Origin: Chelydra serpentina
Lineage: Eukaryota; Chordata; Testudines; Chelydridae
NCBI GenBank assembly: GCA_037349315.1
Contig: JBAIAC010000026.1
Coordinates: forward strand, 6,448,001-6,512,000
Direction: 5' to 3'
Length of the DNA stretch: 64,000 nt
The notes beneath the pieces were generated by a model. That model had not been told where the DNA came from. It did no database searches and saw only the letters and a program-made list of their open reading frames with translations. The translations under genes were made by a program, and so were the position numbers. Position 1 is the first letter of the stretch; each line of letters starts with the position of its first letter. Positions 47,161-59,605 of this stretch are shown here, one piece after another.

Positions 47161-50100
47161 TGCTAAGGGGGAAATAAATGCAATTAACATAATGACCGAG
47201 CCATCCACGGACTTGTTATAGTTGTTAGAAAATCTTCTGAGCAAAACTTCCTTGCTGTTGACTCCCATGACCCCTAATGGCAGCAGCAGGAACTAAGACC
47301 ACTGCAGCGAATAGCAATGTTACTCACCTCAGGGTTCTGCAAGCAGACCCATATCTAGCAAGCAAAGCAGTTCAACAGGAATGCTATTTCATTTTGTTGG
47401 GAAATAGCCTAGTTCTTATTACCCACGTGCATACTATCATTATTCACCTATTGTGTTTTGACTGTGTGACTTTGAATTTGTACTTGTAAAGCGTGACGTA
47501 AGTGAACCAGTTTTATGCATTACCTTGTCACGTTTTTCTTTGTATGGCTATACCTGTTTCATTAACATAGGAAATATCGGTCTCTCCCTTAAATGCACTG
47601 GAGGAATTCTGTGTAAACCCTAAAATGATGCTGCGCTAGTTCTGTTCTTGGGTACGTAGAAAATAAACCTCAGATGTTTTCTTGCTTACAATTCATAATA
47701 GTAACCAAATTCCATCTTCCCAGATCTGAAGAGGATCTGGTCCCTACAAGAAAGAGCTGAATGTGTTTCATTATACAGGGTGGGTTTTTTTTTACTCCAA
47801 GAGACTCTCATTTTGTGTATACCAACATAAATCAGAATCTATACCCTCATAGTAGAAAGAGCCATGTGCCACCTCACTACTGCGTACTTTGCACTGATGT
47901 GTCTATATCTTTCTCAAGATTATCACTTAATTGCTGGCTGTAATATTTCCCAAATTGAACTGTGGGTGTTTTGAGATCGAGTTAATGTTCTCCCCATTTT
48001 AGTTCTCTCTCACCCCTCCCGTGTTTTGCCAATCATGACTCAACATCTGCAATGTAATTTACTGACTCCATCTTCCACCGCATGTAGTTTAGTGATTCAG
48101 ACTCACAGTGCTCAGTATCGGGTGCTGGGCTGCCCTCTCATTAGACATACACAACAAAACTACATTAACTGGATGTAATCCGACATAGGTAACTAGGATG
48201 ACTGGCATAGCAGCTTTTTGCATTCTGGATCTAATATTCTGGATAGTAAAAGGACTGAATCACTTCATGCAGTGAAATAACATTTGGCATGTACTTACAA
48301 TCAACTGACACCTTAGTAAAAATGTTAAACGATATTTTATTGAGAGAAAATTGTATTTATACTCCCTCGAGGATCAGTTTTTCTTTCCTCGCGTTTTTAC
48401 TGCTATTGAGATTTAGGAGTTAATTCACCAAAGCAAAACCAAAAAAACCCAACCCCCTACAACTTTATGGATGATCCTTTAAGGGAACTATCAAGATGTG
48501 CAAGTGTCTAAAACCGAGTAACCGCACGATCTGATTGCTGTAACCTGTGTCCTTCCTTACCCCCCTCCTCTGTTTGTCACTCCAACTCATTGTATCACAT
48601 CTAAAATCTGATAAGAAACATTGCAGGGCAGGGACTCTATATTTGTTCAATAAAGACTAGCACACTTTTGAGTGTTGTAAAAATAATCAATAATAATATT
48701 CCTGAAAGCAGGATTTATTTTTAAGGGTAATTTATTGCTTCTGCATATTCCTCTGTTAAAGCCATAATCCTCTCTTGGTACATCACGATCATTGTTTATC
48801 TTAGCTGACGAGCGGATCAACTAATTGCAGTGTCACAAATGGGATTCTGGCTTCAGGTGGGGAATAGGCAGCAGGAGCAGAGGAGTCCTTGAAAACAAAC
48901 TGAACACGACTGTCTTCATGCAAGTCTGTTACAACAGATGAAGAGTGGAAAGGTGCAGGGAAAAAAATAGTATTGTATTTAAACAGATGTATGACAAAAC
49001 ATAATCTTTTGGACTTTCCTATAGATTAGCAGTACCTTTTTAATGTACTAATGAAGTGTGCTTTGGGGAGTCTGATTACTTCCTGCTCGTATTGTTTCAT
49101 ATCACTTCCAAAACAAAACAAAAGATCCATCCATTAACTCTTTTAGTTCCTCTAGATATATAGTATAGCACGCATCTGTAGCGAAGGCACTTGAGACCTG
49201 ATTCACTGGTGCTGGGAATGCATTGTCAGACACAGAAAACAGCTGCTGTCAATCCCTGAAGGTGCTTTCTAGCCCATCTCTGAAAGACTTAAGGATAATT
49301 GTCCATGACTAGTAGAGAGGAAATTGCATGAATTGCCCCTCAGGAAAGAGTGGTCTTTTCAGGCTGGTGTCTATTGGTGAAAATGTCTTGAATTGAATTA
49401 GCCTGGTGATCAAACTGCCCCCTCAGAGGGCAAGGTCCTTTCAAGTCAGAATTAGAATATATCACCATGGTATTATGGGACAGGCTTACACTTGCCCGAT
49501 ATATCTTGCTCTCATTGTTAACCTTTTTTCTAGGAGTGCTTTATAAGCAGAATCCCTCACTGGTTAATTCCATGAAACATTAATGACCTATTGGATGAAC
49601 TGTGGATTCTTCCTCGGGGCGATATCTGGTTTCGTGGTTCCTAGGCAGCCATCAGAAACAGCATGAAGCTGGGACTATGCTGTACAGGCATGTCTGACAC
49701 TGTTTAGCAGGGGTGAGAGGACATGGACATTGGCTAGTGCAGAAATATGCAGCATTAAGACTCATCACTGGTAATATTCAAGAGATCCCGTTTGAAAGGG
49801 GAGTTTGAAAAATATGCCCAAAGTAAAAGGTAGGTCACTTAACAGAAGCAGAGACGATAGTCTGAGTGGTACAAACTTTGCGCTACGGTTCTTGCCCATC
49901 TGTGGGGTTAGATTCTGTATGACAATGGTTGTTTCAATACTAGTGTAAAAAGGACGGGGAGTATAGATGGAGTGTGGCTATGGCTCTCCTTGGCCTTAAG
50001 CCTGTGTCATACGAAACAAAAATGAAAACGTTGATTAAATACTATCCATGGTGTGTGGTTATTTTGTTTTGTTTGGGGGTTTTGTGTGTGTCAATTGCCT

Positions 50101-50535
50101 CGATTGGCTAGAGGGGGAATTCAATACGGGAGACCTAGGGAACGCCATTGGCCCAGTATGGGCTAATGCATCACTAGTACAGAGGCTTGCTTTTTCTAAG
50201 ACTGTTTTGGGAGCTTAGTGTTTTTTGTGCATAACCGTGACAGATTCATGGGTAGGAAACGGAGGCGTTCACCACTGATTGCATTGGGGTTGTGATGGTT
50301 TAGTCTCCTACATGGTGCATTACAAATGAACAGTCTCTGGGCCAGATCCTCTTATGTTATGGCTGCATTGTCACTCTGGTGGTACAAAGCGGCCCGAAAG
50401 CCAACTAACTTAACTGGCCCGTTGAAGATGCCTCACGTCTACTGTACGAGAATCCTCGAGTGGTGTAGAGCTGCAGTAATAGCAGCTCCATGCTACCCTT
50501 GATACTGGTTGTTGGTGTAGGGGCCTCATCATGGA
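47161..50535. other. Unclassified intergenic stretch
   Basis: 3.4 kb of AT-rich sequence with no supported gene or transposon. Open frames are short and lack splice signals. Confidence 0.4.
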
Positions 50536-50539
50536 GAAG

Positions 50540-51150
50540 GGGTGTGATCCAAGCGTCTTGTGATGGTTTACGCCCCTAGGGTCGGGGCAGCATGGCCTAG
50601 CAGCCAGAGTCTATAGAGCTGGGGCACCCACCAAGGGGTGTGGTGGCCCCAGTAGGGGGGGCCCAGGATCTCCCAACTCCACCGGGCCCCGACCCAGGTC
50701 CCTAACAGTGGCATAGCAACTTGCCACTGACTCAGCAGGCGTGGTCCTACTGAAACACGCTAAGGTTTCCTGGGTGGGAGGTACCACTCCATCACCCTCC
50801 CTGGGTTACTTCCTACCAGCATCTGTGTTGGGGTCTCCCAGGAGACTTCAGATTCTCTGTGGTCAGCGGGGCCAGTCGCCTCCTCTGGCTCCACCAGTTA
50901 CCCGGGTTCAGGCAGGCCCAGGGAGGCTCTGATTCCCAGTGTAATCAGGGGCTGTGGCTGGCCTTCCACAGGAGCTTCCTAGACAGGTCCTTTCCTTGCA
51001 GCCTCCAGCCCAGAATGAGCTGGGTTTCCTCCCTTTATACTGCTAGAGCATCTGGAGCATGCTCAGTCCTGCCGGGGAGGTGGAACTTCCACTGTCAATA
51101 ATATGGGCGTAACCCTGTCTGGGCTATTGCGGGGGTAAGCAGACTCCGTC
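50540..51150 (-). mobile_element. Probable LTR-like repeat, reverse strand, with TATA box
   Basis: GC-rich block (GGGGGGCCCAGGATCTCCCA, CCACCGGGCCCCGACCCAGG) whose reverse strand has a TATA box, GCAGTATAAAGGGAGGAAAC, at about 51028-51047. It resembles a dispersed turtle repeat that I interpret as a retrotransposon LTR. Ends not fixed. Confidence 0.4.
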
Positions 51151-53359
51151 ATGCATCTCTACGTTCCTGTGATCCCCATCTGCTGGAATGCAGCCTTGGG
51201 ACCATGAGCAGCCATCCTAAACTACCAGAGTCCTAAAGCTATGCTGATTAATGCTGTGGACTGAACTGGACTTTGATCTATTGGCCATCTGGATACGGGT
51301 ATGCAAAAGTGGTTAGGTTACTTTTATAAAGCTCCCCTCCAAGTCCTGAGCTGTGTTAAATGCAAGTTGGCCACATCTCAGGATCTGGGCCTCTGGGTTT
51401 AATCCGTTCACTTTGTGCATTTTAAAATGAGTGCAAATGCCTCACAAGAAGCTTAATCTTTGTAACGAGCTTTGATATCCTTGGATAAAAGATACTGTGG
51501 AAATGCAGAGTATTTATTATTATTTTATTAATCAATTTATATAGGATTTGGCAAATCGTATCTCAGCTTTTTTTTTATTATTTTTTATTTTAAAAAAAGC
51601 TGCTCCCAGAAACCTCTTCACAGTTTAAGGTTCCTGTGCTGCAGTAAAACTGTTATAATGAGCTAGGCTATAATGAAATGATCTCTAGAGACACATTCTC
51701 ATTACAATTGATCTTTCTGGTGGGGGGGCTTTCAACAAGGAGAGTCTAGGTACATAGGAGACTTTAGTTCTGCTCCTATCTGCATTTCTGGATTAGTGAT
51801 TTTTTTTTTATTTTTTTTTTTGCATGAGGTTGCTTGTGGTGAAGGGAAGGGAGGGAGTTAAATTTTAGCCAGGAATTTGTAGTTCTCTGCCCAGAGGTTT
51901 TACAGATGTAGGTTAAATATTTGCTTGGGGGCAGAATGCATGTCTAGTCCAAAAGGCACCAATCACAGATATGTTTTGATTGCTGTAGCTTCACTTAGTC
52001 CGTTGCACTCCATTGGGCAAGTAAAATATGAATTACTTTGACTAATTTAACAGCTAACTTATTTCTCCTAAGCTAACTTATTTGAGAGGTCTCTGAGTAT
52101 TTATGCTTAATGAAAGTGAGTCTCACAACATTGGGCAAGCTTCTCTCAGACAGTTTTGCCAATGCATATCAATTCTGACCCCCAACATTCCAGCTAATGA
52201 AGCTAAGGGATTTTCCTGAGCAGGCAGCCACAACTGTGATGATTTTGTGATATGAAAAATGATCTACTAAAGAGAACATTGAAACTTACCGGACTAGTGT
52301 ATTCATTAAATGACATTTGAATCCAGAGGTAAAGGAACATTTATTAACCACAGCATACCTGTCAAGTACTCCTTTTTCCTCTTCCACTCTGAACTTTCTT
52401 GTGTGACTGCTTTACTTCCATGTGGGCAAATGTGAATTTGAGGGATTTCTTGACATGAAATTAGTTGGGGTCACTGTGCAATCTTAAATTCACTGCACTA
52501 TATATTGCAGTCAGGAATTCATATCTGATGGAACTGGTTCTAGGGAGTTTGGTTTGTTCCTTAAGCAACACCAGTACTTACCTTAACCATGCTCACTGGG
52601 GGACAGATCTTGAAATCAATTCCCACGTTTTACTCAGTCCTTACTCAGGCAAGCTCTCATTCAGTACAGTGAAAGTTTGTCTGAGTAAAAACAGAGTCAA
52701 GATATCAGAATATGGCTCTATGTGATTATCATTATGATACTGGTGGACTGTTTGTAGTGTTATCAGTGGAGTGTGTCTGACTTACATATCAATCGATATA
52801 ATGCAAATAAATTCGACCGAAACTCATAGTGTAGACCAGGGCTCAGTGTATATGCATTCTGCGAATAGGTTAATATAATTTAGCATAACAATTGCTTGAT
52901 AGTTGTCCACGTGTTTTTAATGATTAACTTCCAGCTGATGATAGAGCACTTTGGTACCTGGTGGCCATGTTTGGAAAGCGCTGATTCCAGTGAGTCCTGT
53001 GATAAGGTGTTATTTTGCTTGTGTTTCTCTGTGATATCATGCAAACTCATATCTGCACAATCACCTTTTAACAATGTAGCCAGCTGGAGAGAGAGCCCAG
53101 GTACAAGGCAGGTGTCATCTTGTTTTCAGAAGAATTGTGGTTAGTAGCATGAGTAGGCCTGTTTTCCTTTCTCATTTAGAATCATATATGCATTAAAAGC
53201 TCTTGCTTTTTCTCGTGTTTGTAAGGAAAATTATCATAGCACTGAAGCCTAAACTAATCTCTTTGGAGGTCCTTTTTTGACTACTTTGTCTTGCTGGATG
53301 TGTTGTTGTGTGTGTTTGACCACAGACCATGTAAATGGTCATGTGCTATATGACCTCTA
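51151..53359. other. Unclassified AT-rich stretch with a MITE remnant
   Basis: No gene seen. CATAGTGTAGACCAGGGCTC at about 52827-52846 looks like the right end of the Harbinger-like MITE family without its left part. Confidence 0.4.
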
Positions 53360-53525
53360 TATCAGGGTTGGAAGGGACCTTAGGAGGTCATCTAGTCCCA
53401 CCCCCTGCTCAAAGCAGGACCAAGCCCCAATTTTTGCCCCAGATCCCTAAATGGCCCCCTCAAAGATTGAACTCACAACCCTGGGTTTAGCAGGCCAATG
53501 CTCAAACCACTGAGCTATCCCTCTA
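53360..53525 (-). repeat. Turtle tRNA-derived SINE, copy 6
   Basis: Reverse-strand copy: tail ATCAGGGTTGGAAGGGACCT first, B box complement GATTGAACTCACAACCCTGG, A box complement CCACTGAGCTATCCCTC. Confidence 0.9.
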
Positions 53526-53802
53526 GGGCTTTTCTGCTGTGTCTCTATCACTCTCTAAGGAGCACCAGAAACCTGTGTGCTCCCAACTCCTCTTGCTTCT
53601 GAGATCCCTGCTCCTTGCTTGCCAGCCTGTACTCAGAAAGCTCAGCTCAGCAGTGGTCACTCTGATTCCCCGCCTCTCCCTTTCCTTCTCTGAAAACAGT
53701 AGCAGCAAAGGGACTTCTCCTAGCCTGTGAAAAATCTAGTGTGTCAGAGGCCACTTTTATCCTCCTCTAGTTTCCTGGGAAAGGTGTTCAAAATGGTATG
53801 GT

Positions 53803-55080
53803 ATGTTTAGTTTAAGCTCTGCAGCATTAGTTAGCAAAACATTATCTCCCAAGTTCAGACAACATCTTCTCAAAATTAACTCTTCCAAGAGATGTGCTCC
53901 TATACCTCTCAGGGCAAACACAGCATATAACGCTCTGAAAGGGGTAGCTTTCAATTCCTTGGCTCCACCCTCAGCAACTATCACCTCTGATTCTTCCAAC
54001 TTGGAATGGGGAGCCCATTTCAACAATTTAACTATTCACTATAATTGGAACTATTTGGAGAAGAAGCTACAATCAACATACTAGAACTGAGGGCAATTTG
54101 CTGAGCTCTCAGGTCCTGTTCGCTGGAAGTAGAATATGTCTTGATAAATTTCAGGACACAATCGACTTGCAAGTGCGGAGGAAAAGATTTTGAGTTTGGG
54201 CATTCCTTAACAACATAGTCCCAATGTCAGCTTCAATCCAGTCTATACTAGAATACTTGCTTCACTTGAAACTTTCCGGTCACTTCTAATCACCTCTGAA
54301 AGTTCATTTAGCAGCCATATCTACTGACAACATACTACTGTACTTACTCGTGACAGCATACAGAGATTTATGGAAGGTTTAGTGAACTACTATCTATGAG
54401 TCAAAGTCCAACTCCATCATGGGACCTTAACCTAGTCATCACTTAAGAAGTCACCTTCTGAGCTGCTGAATGATTGTTTGCTGTTTCCACCTATCAAACA
54501 AAACAGCCTTCATTATAGCCGTAACATCTGCCAGAAGAGCAAGTGAACTTCGCGCTCCCATGGCTGATCCACCCTTCACAGTTTTCCCTGGGACAAAGGG
54601 ATTCTCTGTAACCACACAAAATTCTTACGCAAGGTGGTAATTGATTTCCATCTCAAGCAAGCAATCAATCTGCCAGTATTCTTCCCCAGACCTCACGCTC
54701 ATTTGGACAAAGTAACTCCACGTGCTAGATGCTAAAATGGGTTTAACTTTTTATCCAGGGATCCAAGAGTTTAGAAAGTCACCAAATCTTTTTATTTCTT
54801 ACACACAGAATAATAAAAGGCAGGCAATTACCCACGGAGATAGCCTTTGTGAAGTAAGGCTAGGCATTGAAGAAAGTTACAAATGAGCTTCTGTCCCTCT
54901 CCAGATAGGGATTAGATCACATTCCACAAGGGGAAAGGTAGACTCTGTGGCATGCATTTGGCATATTCCCATTGTAGAAATGTGTAGAGCTGCAACATGG
55001 CGCTCTGTTCATACATTTACAAAACACTGTACACCAAGCCTAACATCCCAGTTGGATGCTCAGTTTGGTAGAGCAGTACT
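53803..55080 (+). pseudogene. DIRS RNase H and tyrosine recombinase remnants
   Basis: An open 93-codon frame (53803-54084) carries the RNase H motif with its Asp and Glu-Trp-Gly-Ala. The recombinase follows in changing frames with at least three stops. DIRS elements insert with this recombinase instead of an integrase, so no target duplication is expected. Confidence 0.6.
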
Positions 55081-55122
55081 TCACTCATTGTTTAATTAGG
55101 ACTCCACATCTCACCTTCTTAA

Positions 55123-56731
55123 GGGTATGTCGACACTGGCAGAGTTACAGCACCGGCAGTTACAGCGCCGCTCAGAGAGCGCTGAAGGGAAACCGCTGTT
55201 GTGTGTTCACACTGTCAGCTGCCTGTGCAATAGCGTGTTCACACTTGCGGCACTTACAGCGGTATTTGGAGTGGTGCACTCTGGGCAGCTATCCCACAGA
55301 GCATCTCTTCCTCTTCTGCTGCTAAGAGTTGTGGGAAGGCGGAGGGGGTCACAGAGCATCCTGGGTCCTGTCCCAATGCCCCGTGATGCATTGCTTTGCA
55401 TCCCAGCAATCCCTGTGCTTCTGTCTGCATTTGGCGCCATCTTTCTGCAGCTTCTTCCTTGGCTCTTATGCGGCTCACCTGTGTGCAGTAATGGTGTCCC
55501 TCCCACCCCCAGTGAGGACAGAGTGGCGCAGGAAACTTACCCTTAGTGGGGCAAGAAACAAAGCAGCTCTGCCGAAGAACCTGCAGCAGCAGATTGACCA
55601 GTATCTCCATTAAAGTTTAGTGGAGATCTCTGAGGCAGATTCCCGTGAAGTGAGGGAGTCAATCAACACCCTGTTCTGCCGCTCGGACTAGGCATGTGGT
55701 GGTACACGCATCATACAGACACAAGCCTGCTTTCTGCAACCCTCCTGCCCCCAACAACGTGCTTCAGCGATTCAGAAAACCAAAGCCACTTACCAGGGGC
55801 CTCCTCTCCTGTTTGCGCTTCACCAAGCTCCAACAGCTGTGACTGGCTAGCCTCCTCCGAGGTTGAGAAGAGCTCCTGGCTGCATGCATCTCTGGCCTCC
55901 GAGTCGTCCTCTGCCTCTGGGTCCCCCTCCCCATCTTCATCCAAGATTTCCTCCTCCTGGCTCAGTCCACTCTCGACTGGCACAGGAGCCATCAAAGTAT
56001 CCACAGGGGCCTTCGCAGTGGAGGTGGGGTCACCACCGAGTATCGTGTCCAGCTCTTTGTAGAACCTGCAGCTCGTGGGTGAGTGTCGGTTTGCCTCCCG
56101 CGCCTTGTGGTAGGCATTACGCAGCTCCTTCACTTTGACCCTGCACTACAGTGTGTCCCGGTCATGGCCCCTTTCTGTCAGGTATCGTGAAATCTGTCAA
56201 TAGGTATCATAATTCCTATGGCTGGAGCGCAGCTGGGACTGGACAGCCTCCCCTCCCCAAATGCTGATGAGGTCCAGCAGCTCGGCATTGCTCCAAGCGG
56301 GGGATCTCCTGGTGCGTGGAGCAGGCATGGCCACCTGGAAAGATGCGCTGAGACCATTGCATGTGTCACCGAGCAAACACGAAGGGGACTTTCAAAATTC
56401 CCAAGGAATTTAAGGGGTAGGGCTCACGGTTGATCACCTGAGGGCAGGGCAGTAGAGTTCAACCTGGTGACCAGAAAGGCAAGAACAGGCATTGTGGGAC
56501 ACCTCCCGGAAGCCAATCGCAGTGCTGTAATCAACCAGGGTGACTACACTGGCACCGTGGTGCTGTAGCCCCGGTGCAGAAAGCTGTACACCTTTCGTCG
56601 GGGTGGTTTTTTTACAGCGCTGCAACTGTGCAGTTTCTGCGCACTAAGTAGTTTGGCAGCATGTACCCCTCGGGAGTTAGAGCGCCGAAAGCTGCTTTAC
56701 TGCGCAGAGACTTGCCAGTGTAGATAGGGCC
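55123..56731 (-). mobile_element. PIF/Harbinger element (1.6 kb) nested in DIRS
   Basis: Ends GGGTATGTCGACACTGGCA and TGCCAGTGTAGATAGGGCC are inverted (about 14 of 19), and sub-terminal GTTACAGCGCCGCTCAGAGA is mirrored near 56670. It carries a Myb/SANT-like gene but no DDE transposase, so it is non-autonomous. The flanks TAA and TTC do not match as a target duplication. Confidence 0.75.
55794..56328 (-). pseudogene. Harbinger Myb/SANT-like DNA-binding protein, first exon, two stops
   Basis: On the reverse strand ATG at 56328 opens a frame of 178 codons to the donor GTAAGT (starting at 55793), interrupted by TGA (56197-56199) and TAG (56146-56148). The start MPAPRTRRSPAWSNAELLDL, then ISIWGGEAVQSQLRSS, is the SANT/Myb trihelix helix 1-2 region; CRVKVKELRNAYHKAREANR is the third helix; an acidic tail rich in Glu/Asp follows. 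In Harbinger elements this protein brings the transposase to the ends. Later exons are absent. Confidence 0.75.
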
Positions 56732-57090
56732 TTCGTTTGATAAGCAGCAATGTCAACCATCTCATGAGCAGGAATGTGCAGCCGCCTCTGGAAGAAGCAA
56801 AGGTTATTCACCTGTAATTATGGACTCTGAACATTCCCACTTCTCACCCACCTTTCCTTGGAATCCTTGGAATGCTAATTACAGCCTCATAGCTGAGGAG
56901 GCGGTGGAAGGAAGTGAGGCAGATGGAAGCCTCTTTTATAGCCTCGCCCTCAGAAGTTTGAGGACCAGTGAAGGGAGGGACAGAAGGGGGACGAGAGCAC
57001 TCCAGTGGGCCACGCAATGGCTACTGCACCTCTGGCACGTCCCAGGAGTCTGAATGTACAGGGTTCATTACAGATGAGTGACCTTCATTT

Positions 57091-57275
57091 GTTAAGCCGA
57101 TGTCATGATTTTGGGGGACCCGACTCAGGATTGAAGAGTTGTTGGTGACAACACTGAATACACCTCCATCCATAAAGATATTTATGCCAACCCAATGTTA
57201 ACTTCATTGTTCCTTACATTTTTTAAATTGGAAAATTCCCACCCAAACCTTTTGTTACTTTAGAGTTATGACTGA
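57091..57275. other. Short unclassified gap
   Basis: No feature seen between the DIRS end and the next hAT element. Confidence 0.4.
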
Positions 57276-57629
57276 CATAGGCGCCGACTCTGTACCCATC
57301 GGCAGCCAAGCTCCCCTCCCCCCGACCCACCTCCTCCTGCCTCTCCCTGCCTTAGCGTGCCAGGTCCCCGCTCCTCTGCCTACCTCCCAGCGCTTCCCGC
57401 CAGGCCGCCGCCAAACAGCTGTTAGCACGCTCGGGGAGGGGAGGAGCGGGAACGTGGCATGCTCAGGGGAGGAGGCGGGGATTTGGGGAAGGAATTGGAA
57501 TAGGGGCAGAGAGGGGGTGGAGTTGGGGTGGGGACTTTGGGGAAGGGATTGGAATGGGGGCGGGGAAGGGGTGGGAAGAGGCAGAGGGGGGGTCGAGCTC
57601 CCATGGAAAATGGGAAATCGGCGCCTCTG
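57276..57629. mobile_element. Non-autonomous hAT element, 354 bp
   Basis: Ends CATAGGCGCCGA and TCGGCGCCTCTG (10 of 12 inverted), flanks ATGACTGA (57268-57275) and ATGACTGT (57630-57637), 7 of 8. Pyrimidine/purine-rich middle. Confidence 0.78.
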
Positions 57630-57739
57630 ATGACTGTAACTGATATAGCCCTTATATTACAATGCATACCTAGAGCATACCATTAAAAAAACCTAAGTGT
57701 TCAAAAGACAGAAAATGCGTAGTTAAGGTAATTTACATA

Positions 57740-57892
57740 CAGGGTCGGCTTTAGGCCGAGTCCCCAGAATGGGGCCCTGCGCCTAAGAGGGGCCCTGCAG
57801 CGTCCGAGAGGGGCCCCGCAATGTCCATCCGTGGCACTTTGGCGGCGGGGCCCTGTCGAAATCGGACCCCGCACTTCGTAAAGCCGGCCCTG
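57740..57892. mobile_element. Non-autonomous hAT element, 153 bp
   Basis: Ends CAGGGTCGGCTTTAGG and CGTAAAGCCGGCCCTG (14 of 16 inverted), flanks TTTACATA (57732-57739) and TTCACATA (57893-57900), 7 of 8. Its first bases resemble the 28425 family. Confidence 0.82.
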
Positions 57893-57900
57893 TTCACATA

Positions 57901-59430
57901 AATAGCCCTTACAGTTTATAAATTAAGTTAATGACACTGTAGCATTACAGTTGTTGTTGGAATGAGTAAGGTAAATTTTCACGTCAGTATTATTAGCATT
58001 AAACCAAATGAATGGACTGCACATTTATGTAAATTACCCCATACTAATTATTTCCTGTCTTTTTAAATCTAACGTTAATGTTGTATCTATGTATTCTGCA
58101 TAAGAGTTATATTAATTACTTTAGCAACTTTAATTTGGTTAGCAACTTTTTTATGTGGGTTTATTATTCTTTACTGTAGCCTGAGGAATTATTTTTATAA
58201 ATTCTTTCTCTGTTAAGGGCCTGAGCCAAAGCCCCTTGAAGTTAAAGCCTAAATAAGCCCTGCTGGCTCCCAAGTATGACCCCAGTCCAACAAAGCACTT
58301 AAGCATGTATGTAATTTTAAGCACATGAGTAGTCCCTTTAAAGTCAATGGGATTGGTCAGGTGCTTAACATTACACACATGCTTAAGTGCTATGCTGAAT
58401 CAGGGCCTACATGCTACTCACATGGGGTGAGGGCCGTGATTTTGGAATGGAAGTGAAAATCAGAAGAAGAAAAATGGGAGGGACCTGCTCCTAGAAGTTC
58501 AAGATATATAGTCTCTGGTGTTTTCTGTTGCATTTTCTGGTCCTCTAAAGCAGGTGGCATCTGCAGTTTAGAGGCGGCGGCAGCAGCTGTGGGAGTTTGT
58601 GGTTGGTATGGTTTCATGTTCTCTGCCAAAACTTCATTTGCTGTTTGCAAACTAGAAATATTTCAAGAGTGCGATTGCAGAAGAACAAGCTGAGGGCAGA
58701 GGTGTTTTTTCTTCACAGCTGGGAGACAATAATTAGCAGTACAATCTCCCACGGACAGGAGGTGTGAACAGGACTGAAGCAGCAAGTGTGAAAAGGTGAC
58801 GAGGTTCACAAGGCCCATTAAAAACGCAGAAGCTCAGTTATTTTCTCTTCACTTGTCTTACAGATTCTTTATTTCTCTTTCCCCACTCTCCATGGAGCAT
58901 ACGAGTGGTACAAAATGAGACGGAACATACACTTCATTCTGGAGTCCGATATCTTGGGTTTTGTACTTAGTACCATTAATACACACACCTTTGAGATGAG
59001 GGTGGGAGTATCTGTTAGGGAGAGTGTTATCATGGAAACAGAGCTGAATGGACACAAGAGACTGAATTCCCCATACTATCCCCAAGAAAAATCTGAACTA
59101 CATTGTGATTTAGTATTGCAGTGTGGGAGGGAAAGGAAGAAACTCAGAAAATTCTCTGACACATGAAGCAAGGGCATCAATTTCTACTAGACTGACAGTG
59201 CTTCCTTTCTCAAACAATACAACAAGACTTTAATAATAATAATGCTTTGCACTCATAGGGTCTTCTAGCGGCAGATCACTGTACTCTACAAATATTGGGA
59301 TGAAATTCATTGCGGTGAGGGGGCCAGCACAAAGTCCTATGTCCTCAAAATAGGGCTTAAGTGGTGCAATAGAGTCTTCTGGTGGTCCTCTGCACAAACA
59401 TGAATGTCACCCCATTAATGAATTAAACAA
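57901..59430. other. Unclassified stretch with an old shared repeat
   Basis: The part 58270-58415 (AAGCACTTAAGCATGTATGT, CTTAAGTGCTATGCTGAATC) is similar to 37355-37470. The rest is not recognised. A reverse-strand frame at 58414-58650 has no supporting signals. Confidence 0.4.
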
Positions 59431-59439
59431 GTCAATACT

Positions 59440-59605
59440 CGTGTGTGGTTGGCCGGTATTATATTCCCATTTTACAGAAGGGGAAATTGACCGACAAAGC
59501 AATCAAGTGACGTGTTCACAGTCACATAGAAAGTCAGTGGCAGAACTGAAATATCCCGGCTCCTAACTCTTTGCTTTAATGGCAAGACCCTCTTTGGTAT
59601 GAGAG
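59440..59605 (-). repeat. MIR-type SINE relic, reverse strand
   Basis: CCCATTTTACAGAAGGGGAA, GTGTTCACAGTCACATAGAA, AGTCAGTGGCAGAACTGAAA and CCCGGCTCCTAACTCTTTG are the reversed MIR core and 5' part in order. Confidence 0.75.

Larger units (their letters stand above)
53757..57090 (+). mobile_element. Decayed DIRS-type tyrosine-recombinase retrotransposon
   Basis: Plus-strand pieces match the DIRS order RT/RNase H then tyrosine recombinase: an RNase H-like ITSDSSNLEWGAHF block at about 53980-54020, an integrase-like N-terminal part (VHLAAIST near 54305), the catalytic-arginine box SARRASELRA at about 54527-54556 and the C-terminal box CRAATWRSVHTFT at about 54983-55021. After the Harbinger insertion, the 3' end continues (AGGTTATTCACCTGTAATTA near 56801) to about 57090. 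Stops and frameshifts are frequent. Confidence 0.65.

Noticed and set aside
58414..58650. Reverse-strand frame with an alanine run
   Set aside because: No splice sites, no family similarity and no conservation evidence; left unannotated.
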